42,782 bases of DNA from Bacillota bacterium (GTDB lineage: Bacteria; Bacillota; Sulfobacillia; Sulfobacillales; Sulfobacillaceae). The stretch lies in NCBI GenBank assembly GCA_026627385.1, contig JAPNUR010000027.1, forward strand, positions 1 to 42,782, read 5' to 3'. The translations under genes were made by a program, and so were the position numbers. The notes under the pieces are model-generated. The model saw nothing but the letters and a program-made list of their open reading frames with translations. It ran no database searches and was not told the origin of the DNA. Shown piece after piece: positions 15,786-22,784 of the stretch. Within the stretch, counting starts at the first letter, position 1; every line of letters starts with the position of its first letter.

Positions 15786-16364
15786 CCCGACCACACGGCC
15801 AATAATGCGGATGTCGGTGCCCTCAATGGGTTGATAGCGAGGATTGGCCGGGGTTAACCGGATAAAATCGGCGTGCCGCTCAAAATATTTGACCGTCGAT
15901 TCCTCTCCAATGAGGGCAATCACGATATCGCCGTTATTCGCCGTTTCCGTTGCTTGGACAGCCACCAAGTCACCGTCGTAGATGCCAGCTCCCATCATGG
16001 AATCCCCTCTGACCCGCAAAAAGTAGTCGGGGGGATGATTGAAGAGGTGCGGAGAGAGGCGAAACCGTTCTTCGTGATTTTCCACCGCTAAAATTGGATT
16101 GCCCGCCGTGATGCGACCAACTAAGGGGGCTTCAATTGCACCCACGCGGTCGGTCACACTCCACGCCCGGCGCTTGGTAGGCGGATGGCTCACGCGGCCC
16201 GATTGCTCCAGCGCCTTGAGATATCGGGCGACGCTCGCCGTGGACTTGAGTCCGACGGCGGCCGCAATTTCGCGAACGGATGGCGGAAAACCGTGGCGAT
16301 CGGTATATGATTGAATGAAAGCCAAGATATGGTTTTGGCGGTCGGTGCCGCGCAGTCTAGGCAT
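15768..16364 (-). CDS. lexA: SOS repressor LexA
   Basis: Represses DNA-damage genes and is inactivated by RecA-stimulated self-cleavage. 198 residues. The N-terminal winged helix contains GFPPSVREIAAAVGLKSTASVARYLKAL. The cleavage site is A87-G88 in ITAGNP, the catalytic Ser is S122 (RGDSMMGAGI) and the Lys is K159 (STVKYFE). The ATG at 16364 follows a G-rich ACGGGGGTTGTC. A TATAAT lies 22 bases upstream on the minus strand. I saw no GAAC-type SOS box near this promoter or in the mutS promoter. It overlaps the ynbB-like 3' end by 18 bp. Confidence 0.97.
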   Translation of the reverse strand: MPRLRGTDRQNHILAFIQSYTDRHGFPPSVREIAAAVGLKSTASVARYLKALEQSGRVSHPPTKRRAWSVTDRVGAIEAPLVGRITAGNPILAVENHEERFRLSPHLFNHPPDYFLRVRGDSMMGAGIYDGDLVAVQATETANNGDIVIALIGEESTVKYFERHADFIRLTPANPRYQPIEGTDIRIIGRVVGLIRNL

Positions 16365-16386
16365 GACAACCCCCGTTTTTGTGGAG

Positions 16387-16392
16387 ATTATA
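16387..16392 (-). promoter_or_regulatory. -10 box of lexA
   Basis: A perfect TATAAT on the minus strand (ATTATA on the plus strand), 22 bases before the lexA ATG. No convincing -35 was found at the proper spacing. Confidence 0.45.
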
Positions 16393-16421
16393 CCATGACG
16401 CGCGGCAAGGGAGGAATGATT

Positions 16422-17420
16422 GTGCAACAGTGGCCAAAACTGGCAGCCAGCGGTTTCGCCCTCGCTGCGTATATCTGGGCGCTGCGCGGGGTCATGGGTC
16501 CCTCTCACACCGCAGCCACGCTTATTTGGGCACTGGTGGGCTTGGCCGCTTTAGCCACCGTGTCCTACCTGTGGAAGCGGTGGTGGCTTAGCGCCTTGGT
16601 TGCGGGAATCATCGCCGAATCGTTGCTCGCGGCGCATGACCTCCATCGACTGCTGGCTGTGCTGCTGCTGTGCGCATTTGCTGCGCTGGTCGGCTGGTGG
16701 AGCAACTTAACCTTACATTGGCCGCTCCGTGCGTGGCAAGCCTTTCTCGCCGTCGGTTTATTGGTTGCCGTATCGCTATCCTTATCAGCGATGCTGGCCC
16801 TGCATCAAGCCCCACTGCACACGAGTGAGGTGGGCGTGGTGGTCATTTTATACCTGAGTACCCCTCCCTGGGAATGGGCTGTGGTTGTCAGTGCGCTGCG
16901 TCAAAGCCATGCTCTCACGCGTTTTATTGCCGAGCGGTACCGGTGGACCCAGGCAAGCGGGCGTTATCTCCTGTGGGGGGTTGTCAGTGGCTTAGGATTG
17001 GTGGTGCTAACGGCACTCATTGTCAATGTCGAAAGCGAAGGGTTTCACATCCGGGTGCGCGCAAACAATCCTTTTGTCACCCATCCGGCCCTAAACCACC
17101 ATCAATGGTGGGCGGCCGCCTTGGTGGCTTTTGCCGTGGTCGTCTTAGCCCCGCTAGCGGAAGAGGCGCTGTTTCGCGGTGTATTGTTTGCTTCCCTTCG
17201 CGAGCGATGGGGGGTGTTCCTGGGCTCCATTGTCTCCGCCGGTGTCTTCGGGCTAGCCCACCTGGATTTGACGTTATTCATTCCATTGGGCGTCGCTGGT
17301 CTGGTGCTGAACATGCTGTACGACAGAACCGGATCCTTAATTCCCTCGACCGTTGCCCACGCTACACTCAACACCGTTTCCGTGATGACGGCCTTAGGGA
17401 TAGGAGGGGTGATTCATTAA
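16422..17420 (+). CDS. CPBP family intramembrane metalloprotease
   Basis: A membrane-embedded Abi/CPBP (CAAX-protease and bacteriocin-processing) protein, 332 residues with about eight hydrophobic segments. Active-site motifs lie in the C-terminal half: E247-E-A-L-F-R252 (EExxxR), FGLAH with H280, and HATLN near the end. The start is the GTG at 16422, six bases after GGGAGGA; ATGs at 16395 and 16416 are alternatives but are worse placed. It is divergent from lexA across about 60 bases, so they may share regulation, though no SOS box is evident. Substrate unknown; relatives act in bacteriocin immunity or anti-sigma cleavage. Confidence 0.85.
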   Translation: MQQWPKLAASGFALAAYIWALRGVMGPSHTAATLIWALVGLAALATVSYLWKRWWLSALVAGIIAESLLAAHDLHRLLAVLLLCAFAALVGWWSNLTLHWPLRAWQAFLAVGLLVAVSLSLSAMLALHQAPLHTSEVGVVVILYLSTPPWEWAVVVSALRQSHALTRFIAERYRWTQASGRYLLWGVVSGLGLVVLTALIVNVESEGFHIRVRANNPFVTHPALNHHQWWAAALVAFAVVVLAPLAEEALFRGVLFASLRERWGVFLGSIVSAGVFGLAHLDLTLFIPLGVAGLVLNMLYDRTGSLIPSTVAHATLNTVSVMTALGIGGVIH

Positions 17421-17498
17421 AGCAATACCATCTTTTCACCAAACATTTGTCATGGTAAAATAATGCCGCATGCAGATATCGGAAAAGGGGTAGTCGCA

Positions 17499-18638
17499 AT
17501 GGATTTTTCTCTCACACCCGAACAAGAGGCCCTCAAAGAATGGGCGCATGGCTTTGCAGAGCGGGAAATGCGGCCAGCCGCCGCAGAGTACGACGAACGC
17601 GAAGAATTCCCATGGGAGGTCCTCGAAAAGGCGGCGGCGATTGGCTTGTTAGCCTATTCCATCCCTGAAGAATACGGCGGCAGCGGGGTCACCAGTCTGG
17701 TGTCCAATCTCGTCATCGCTGAAGAATTGTTTTGGGGTTGTGCGGGCATTGCGACTGCCATGGGCGGCATTGGACTGGCCGCTTTGCCGATTTTGGAAAT
17801 GGGCAGCGAAGAGCAAAAACGCCGCTGGCTGCCTCTCCTGGCCGATCCGAATCACGTGCGCCTTGGAGCCATGTGTTTAACCGAACCCAATGCGGGGTCG
17901 GATGTGGTGAACCTGTCCACGCGGGCGGTGCGCGATGGCAGCGACTATCTCATTACCGGCACCAAAACCTTTATTACCAATGGCGGGATTGCCGATGTTT
18001 ACGTGGTCTTTGCAAAAACCAACCCTGATGCTGGGTATGCCGGGGTCTCCGCGTTTATCGTCGACGGCAAGTCGCCAGGGATTAGTGCCGGCAAGAAATT
18101 TAAAAAGCTCGGGTTAAGAGCTAGTCACACGGCGGAAGTGCATTTCGACCAAGTGCGGGTGCCCGAGGAAAATCGACTGGGGCCCGAAGGCATGGCCTTT
18201 ATCGGTGCCATGAAAATGCTCGAGCACTCGCGGCCGACCGTCGCGATTGCAGCGGTTGGCGTAGCCCGTGCCGCCTACGAGTTTGCTCTCGAATACGCCA
18301 AAGAGCGGATTCAATTTGGTAAGCCCATCTACTATAACCAGGCCATATCCTTTCCCTTAGCGGAAATGCGCACCAAAATTGACGCCGGCCGCCTGTTAGC
18401 TTACCGAGCAGCTTGGCTGGCAGACCAGCAAAAATCGTGTAACCTGGAAGGGTCGATGGCGAAGGCCTTTTGCGGGGACATGGCCATGGAGGTCACCACA
18501 CAAGCGGTGCAGACGCTAGGGGGATATGGCTATATGCGCGATTTCCCGGTGGAAAAGTGGTTTCGCGATGCCAAGATTATGTCGATTTACGAGGGGACGA
18601 CGCAAATTCAAAAGCGCGTGATGACCCGCTTGCTGTAA
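17499..18638 (+). CDS. acyl-CoA dehydrogenase
   Basis: An FAD-dependent enzyme that makes the trans-2,3 double bond in acyl-CoA, the first step of beta-oxidation. 379 residues, the standard size. It has the signatures AMCLTEPNAGSD (FAD and substrate binding), LITGTKTFITNG, QFGKPI, QTLGGYGYMRDFPVEKWFRDAKIMSIYEGT, and the catalytic base E365 in IYEGT, as in short- and medium-chain enzymes. The ATG at 17499 follows AAAAGGGGTAG; an in-frame start at 17463 lacks a site. A TACCAT...ATGGTA inverted repeat lies in the spacer before it. It is followed by SCP-2 and thiolase genes, forming a likely fatty-acid degradation operon. Confidence 0.95.
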   Translation: MDFSLTPEQEALKEWAHGFAEREMRPAAAEYDEREEFPWEVLEKAAAIGLLAYSIPEEYGGSGVTSLVSNLVIAEELFWGCAGIATAMGGIGLAALPILEMGSEEQKRRWLPLLADPNHVRLGAMCLTEPNAGSDVVNLSTRAVRDGSDYLITGTKTFITNGGIADVYVVFAKTNPDAGYAGVSAFIVDGKSPGISAGKKFKKLGLRASHTAEVHFDQVRVPEENRLGPEGMAFIGAMKMLEHSRPTVAIAAVGVARAAYEFALEYAKERIQFGKPIYYNQAISFPLAEMRTKIDAGRLLAYRAAWLADQQKSCNLEGSMAKAFCGDMAMEVTTQAVQTLGGYGYMRDFPVEKWFRDAKIMSIYEGTTQIQKRVMTRLL

Positions 18639-18684
18639 CGCGCTCGTCTGCCTTACATGACCTATCAAATCAGGAGGAGATCTG

Positions 18685-19008
18685 ATGACCACGCGTGAAG
18701 TGTTTGAAAACCTGAAAACCCGCCTAGAAGCAAAGGGAGCCGCGCAGCTGCAACATTCGCAAGGAATCTACCAGTTTAATTTAAACGGCGACGATGGCGC
18801 CAATTATTACCTGGCGGTGACCGATAAGGGGGCCGAGGTCGTTGAGGGCACGAACGAGTCAGCAGGAGTCACGATTACCATGGCCGCGAGTGACTTTAAA
18901 GCCTTGGCGGATGGTTCACTCAACCCGATGAGCGCGTTTATGAGCGGCAAGCTCTCGGTGGCTGGTGACATGAGTTTGGCGCTCAAGCTGCAAACGCTCA
19001 TTTCTTAA
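18685..19008 (+). CDS. SCP-2 sterol/lipid-carrier domain protein
   Basis: 107 residues forming one SCP-2-like domain: an amphipathic start (VFENLKTRLEAKG), beta strands (YQFNLNGDDGANYYLAV), the segment VTITMAASDFKALADGSLNPMSAFMSGKLSVAGDMSLALKLQ, in which GKL-x-V-x-GDM-xxALKL is the family signature. Such domains bind acyl-CoAs or other lipids. A strong AGGAGGAG precedes the ATG. Its position between an acyl-CoA dehydrogenase and a thiolase suggests delivery of acyl-CoA to beta-oxidation (inference). It has no signal peptide. Confidence 0.9.
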   Translation: MTTREVFENLKTRLEAKGAAQLQHSQGIYQFNLNGDDGANYYLAVTDKGAEVVEGTNESAGVTITMAASDFKALADGSLNPMSAFMSGKLSVAGDMSLALKLQTLIS

Positions 19009-19069
19009 GCCCCGCGGCTTGTCGCCGGGAACGCGACCCGTCGTTGGTCATCGCTGAGGAGGAAGGATT

Positions 19070-20212
19070 GTGCGTGAAGCATATATCGTCGACGGTGTCC
19101 GGACACCGTTTGGTCGCCGGGGTGGGGGGTTGTCGAGGATACGCCCCGACGATCTCGCGGCGCTGGCCCTGAAGGCGCTCGTGCAGAAAACGGGGATTGA
19201 GGCGGGAGCCGTTGAAGACGTAAGACTCGGCTGCGTTACTCAAGTGGGGGAACAAGGGTTTAATATCGGCCGGCTTGCCCCGTTAATTGCGGGCTTTCCC
19301 GTTGAAGTCCCCGGCGTCAGCATTAATCGCATGTGCGCGTCCAGCCTCGAAGCCGTCAATCAGGCGGCTCAGGCTATTCGGGCAGACGTGCACGACCTTG
19401 TCATTGCGGCGGGTGTCGAATCCATGTCCCGCGTACCCATGGGTTCCGACGGTTCCACGTTTAGTCCCGAGTTATTGAACCAATATCACATTGTGCCGCA
19501 GGGCATTTCGGCGGAAATGATTGCGGAACAGTGGGAGTTGTCGCGCGAGGCGTTGGACCAATTTTCCTGGGAGAGTCACCAGCGGGCGCTCGACGCTCAG
19601 CAACAAGGCTATTTTGCCGAGGAAATAGTGCCCGTTGACACTATCGATGCGGATGGGCAGGCGGTTCGCATTGACCGCGATGAAGGTCCGCGGGCTGACA
19701 CCACGTTAGAAAAAATGGCCGCGTTAAAACCCGTCTTTAAGTCGGATGGGCGTGTTACCGCAGGCAATTCCAGCCAGATCACCGACGGTGCTGCTGCCCT
19801 GTTATTGGCCTCCGACTCGGCTGTCGCGCGTTATGGGTTAACGCCCCGGGCACGGGTGGTGGCCATGTCTGTGGTGGGCGTAGACCCCGTGATCATGTTG
19901 ACGGGTCCAATTCCCGCCACCCGTCAGGTGTTAGCCAAGGCGGGACTCCGCTTCGAGGATATGGATGTTATCGAGATCAACGAAGCTTTTGCGTCGGTGG
20001 TCCTCGCTTGGGGCAAGGAATACCATCCGGATTGGAGTCGGGTGAATCCGCATGGCGGCGCTATCGCCTTAGGGCACCCCCTGGGTGCGTCGGGAGCCCG
20101 GTTGGTGTTGACCGCCGTGCACGAGCTCGAACGCCGGCAAGGGCGCTACGCACTCGTGACCATGTGCATTGGATGGGGCATGGCGGTGGCCACGATTCTG
20201 GAACGTGTGTAA
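19070..20212 (+). CDS. thiolase (acetyl-CoA C-acyltransferase)
   Basis: Cleaves 3-ketoacyl-CoA or condenses acetyl-CoA. 380 residues. The nucleophile C89 is in INRMCASSLEA. The general-base motif NPHGGAIALGHPLGASG has H336, and C366 is in TMCIGWGMA, where most relatives read CIGGGQG. EINEAFA is also present. The GTG at 19070 follows GAGGAGGAAGGA. It is the third gene of the fatty-acid cluster and is closed by a GC-rich hairpin. Chain-length preference cannot be judged. Confidence 0.95.
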   Translation: MREAYIVDGVRTPFGRRGGGLSRIRPDDLAALALKALVQKTGIEAGAVEDVRLGCVTQVGEQGFNIGRLAPLIAGFPVEVPGVSINRMCASSLEAVNQAAQAIRADVHDLVIAAGVESMSRVPMGSDGSTFSPELLNQYHIVPQGISAEMIAEQWELSREALDQFSWESHQRALDAQQQGYFAEEIVPVDTIDADGQAVRIDRDEGPRADTTLEKMAALKPVFKSDGRVTAGNSSQITDGAAALLLASDSAVARYGLTPRARVVAMSVVGVDPVIMLTGPIPATRQVLAKAGLRFEDMDVIEINEAFASVVLAWGKEYHPDWSRVNPHGGAIALGHPLGASGARLVLTAVHELERRQGRYALVTMCIGWGMAVATILERV

Positions 20213-20236
20213 GGAACGGGGGTTTCCCCCGTTTCC
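20213..20236. terminator. hairpin between convergent thiolase and propeller-protein genes
   Basis: AACGGGGG (20215-20222) pairs with CCCCCGTT (20226-20233) across a TTT loop, with further pairs outside, directly after the thiolase stop. Only a short T tract follows on the plus strand. The nearly symmetric stem could act in both directions. Confidence 0.6.
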
Positions 20237-20297
20237 AACGCGGCAGGCGCGCGGCCTTTTGCCCCTATTGCTTCGGGCAGGGATCACTCCAAGGGGG

Positions 20298-21851
20298 CTA
20301 CGATCGGCGATGTATCTGAACCGAGCGTTGGCCACCCGACGGTGACGGGTCGTTTAACGCCGATCTAGCGCTGACCTCGCTGGGCGGCTCCAGAAAGATA
20401 GCCCACCCGGACGGATATCCCGCCAAGATCTGGTTATCGCCAATGGCTTCAAAGGGGTAGGCGGCCATACCAGACGCGCGAAAGTGCGGAGGAGGCTGAA
20501 TGACTAGCCACTCCTTTAAGGAGCCAATCCATTGGTAAATCAGGCCGCCGGGTGCCGCATACAAGAGGTTACCGCTGGTGCTGGCGGCCAATTGACCTAC
20601 GCCTGTCGTGTTGTTTCTGCCCACAGGCACGGGGAAGATCGACCACTGCTGGGATGGAGGATTATAGCGAACAATCACCGGCCCGTTGCCGCTAATGAGA
20701 GCGGCGATAGTTCCATTAGGGGTCATGATCATCGTGGTCGGTGCAGCCCCGATCATGGGAAAATGAGGAATTTCCGACCAGGTGCGGCCATCGTTGGTGG
20801 TTTCTAACACCGGGCCAATGCCGTCCCCGCTGATGGGGATGAGAGACACGGCAACCATGTTAGGATCGGCAGGATTCACCGCGTAAGTTTCCACCTGCCA
20901 CTGGTTAGTGTTTAACGACAAGATATTATGCCACGTGCGCCCGTTGTGGCTCCAAACCAGCGTACCGTTGAGGATGGCCCAAAAGCGGTTGCCAATGGCA
21001 ATTAAATTGGTTATCGCCGCGGTGCCTGATCCCCAACGCGTCCAAGTGGCACCGCCATTGGTGGTAATAAAGCCGCGGCTGAGCCCCGAGGGATTCTCTT
21101 CCACCAACAACGCTCGATTCGGTTGGCTAGGCAGCCCCGCAATGCTGTCTACGGTATCCGCACCAGGAGTCCCCGGGGATGGCATCCAGGGGCTGGGTTG
21201 GTCGCCCACCATATCTGACCAAAGGTTCCCGTGGGTCACATAGACGTGAGACCCCGCCGCCGAAAAGGTGTTAATGCTGACGTCACCGCCCCACCCCCAT
21301 ACGCCCTGGGCTGGTACTGCTTTGGGGGGAGTCAGAATGGGCGATCCGTTGTCCATTTGTGGGCCGCTGAATTCATACACGGGGTTCCCATTGTTAAATA
21401 ACACGCCCGCTTCCAGCCCCATATGATTATTGACCAAAAGCGATAACGAGTTGCCCGCTAACACGCCAATGTGAAAGGTGCCGGTGATGCTGAGATTGTG
21501 ACCGGTAGGGGTTGCCAAGGGATAGGTGCCGTAGACCGGCACCATACTGGCAACCGCAAAGGGACCATGGCTCATTCGGCGAATGGCCTGGGCCAGAGCC
21601 TTGGGCAAACGAATCGCAGCTAAATTGGGGTTGTCGACCACGCCATGACCTTGAGGCAACTTGACCGTCAAGGGCAACGCAAGTACGGCCAACAGTGCCG
21701 CTGCCGAGCCCATCATGGCTATCCGCCGCCGCCAGTGACGTTTTTGGACTGCATACTTCGGATGCCAGGCCGGCTGGAAATACAATCCCAAGTCGTTGGC
21801 CAGCGCCTTATCCAACAACTCACCGACCCTCGATTCCTGGTCGTAGTTCAT
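20298..21851 (-). CDS. single-pass membrane protein with external Asp-box/beta-propeller-like domain; putative anti-sigma factor
   Basis: 517 residues. Residues 1-42 are cytoplasmic and charged, one membrane helix follows (about 44-62), and the rest is outside. The external part has repeated S/T-x-N/D-x-G-x-TW Asp-boxes (TTNGGATW near 262, SHNGRTW near 299, TTNDGRTW near 349), found in BNR/sialidase and YCF48-like beta-propellers. The ATG overlaps the stop of the ECF sigma gene by 4 bases (ATGA), and GGAAGGAG lies before it. Anti-sigma factors usually sit here, but no ZAS zinc motif (HxxxCxxC) is visible in the N-terminus. The anti-sigma role is inferred from order and topology; the ligand is unknown. 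Confidence 0.7.
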   Translation of the reverse strand: MNYDQESRVGELLDKALANDLGLYFQPAWHPKYAVQKRHWRRRIAMMGSAAALLAVLALPLTVKLPQGHGVVDNPNLAAIRLPKALAQAIRRMSHGPFAVASMVPVYGTYPLATPTGHNLSITGTFHIGVLAGNSLSLLVNNHMGLEAGVLFNNGNPVYEFSGPQMDNGSPILTPPKAVPAQGVWGWGGDVSINTFSAAGSHVYVTHGNLWSDMVGDQPSPWMPSPGTPGADTVDSIAGLPSQPNRALLVEENPSGLSRGFITTNGGATWTRWGSGTAAITNLIAIGNRFWAILNGTLVWSHNGRTWHNILSLNTNQWQVETYAVNPADPNMVAVSLIPISGDGIGPVLETTNDGRTWSEIPHFPMIGAAPTTMIMTPNGTIAALISGNGPVIVRYNPPSQQWSIFPVPVGRNNTTGVGQLAASTSGNLLYAAPGGLIYQWIGSLKEWLVIQPPPHFRASGMAAYPFEAIGDNQILAGYPSGWAIFLEPPSEVSARSALNDPSPSGGQRSVQIHRRS

Positions 21852-22453
21852 AGCGAGCTCTCCTTCCACACCGGTTCCAGCAGCGGTTTCAAGTGTTGCC
21901 GGGCCCGATAAAGCCGGGTTTTCACCACTTGCTCGCTGACACCCAGTGCGTCCGCGGTTTCTTTCAAACTGCGGTCCAGGTAATAGAACAGCAGGATGCA
22001 CTGCCGTTCGGCCGGGTTCAGTCTCATGACCGCATCTAATACCAACGCGCTGTCGGACAGTAACGTCGTGTCCTCCGCCGCCGCATGCGTTACCTCTAAT
22101 AAGTCGGTGGGATCCTCCGGATGACGTCGGAGGTGGCGCATGCGGTCTCGACACAAATTAGTGACCGTATGAAACAAAAGGGGCGCGGATAAGGTCTCTA
22201 CGCCTCGACGCATGGCATGGCGCCAGAGTCGCAAAAAGGCATCCTGCACCACATCTTCAGCATCAGGACGGGAATGTAGCGTAACATATGCATAACGAAA
22301 CGCTTTGTCGCCATGCTCATTGATAAAGCGGTCGAACAGTTCTTGATCATGAGCGTCCGTATTTGGCACCCCTTTAGCACCGTTATCCCCCAGAATTTTA
22401 ACTCCGGGAGTTGCTTTAAGGTTACACCATAGAGACCGTGGGACGTAAGCCAT
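21848..22453 (-). CDS. ECF-type RNA polymerase sigma factor
   Basis: A sigma-70 family, extracytoplasmic-function type factor of up to 201 residues. Region 2 runs from FDRFINEHGDKAFRYAY to DAEDVVQDAFLRLWRH. Region 4 has LNPAERQCILLFYYLDRSLKETADALGVSEQVVKTRLYRARQHL with the recognition helix VSEQVVKTRLYRA. The true start is unsure: the ATG at 22453 has a poor site, and the first 30 residues look unlike the family, so a GTG about 27 codons inside is possible. It is coupled to the membrane protein downstream. A TTGACA-17-CGGATA promoter-like sequence precedes it. Confidence 0.9.
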   Translation of the reverse strand: MAYVPRSLWCNLKATPGVKILGDNGAKGVPNTDAHDQELFDRFINEHGDKAFRYAYVTLHSRPDAEDVVQDAFLRLWRHAMRRGVETLSAPLLFHTVTNLCRDRMRHLRRHPEDPTDLLEVTHAAAEDTTLLSDSALVLDAVMRLNPAERQCILLFYYLDRSLKETADALGVSEQVVKTRLYRARQHLKPLLEPVWKESSL

Positions 22454-22784
22454 CAGAAGGTATCCGCAAAAAAGTTCAGATCATGTCAAGTCAAGAGGGG
22501 AACCCCTAGTTCCTCACACTCCCATGGTCATTGGCTTACACCCGTTGGAAAGCGGCTTTTGACTGGTAGCCGTGTGCGGCGCCCGTGTAATGTTTGCCGC
22601 GACCGGGGACACTGGAAATGCTATGGGAACCAGGGTATCCCTGCAATTGACGCTAATGAGGTCGGTACGCTTACGTCGGTCTACCCATTTTCTGCTATGA
22701 TTAAGGTAAGCCGCCAAGGTCGGTCGAGACTTTGGGCAAAACCCGGAGGATCGCCATGGCGATTCGGGATGGGAGGGATTTACG
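22454..22784. other. divergent regulatory region between the sigma operon and sucA
   Basis: No gene was seen. On the minus side are TTGACA/CGGATA (22489 to 22461) and a small palindrome AGGGGAACCCCT (22496-22507) just upstream of it, a possible operator. On the plus side TATGAT at about 22695-22700 may be a -10 for sucA, without a clear -35. GGGAGGG lies 7 bases before the sucA GTG. Confidence 0.4.
22461..22489 (-). promoter_or_regulatory. promoter-like sequence of the ECF sigma operon
   Basis: On the minus strand TTGACA (22489-22484), a 17-base spacer, then CGGATA (22466-22461), 8 bases before the first possible start codon. The closeness to the ATG at 22453 favours a start further inside the gene. 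GAACTT within the spacer resembles an ECF -35, so autoregulation is possible but unproven. Confidence 0.35.
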
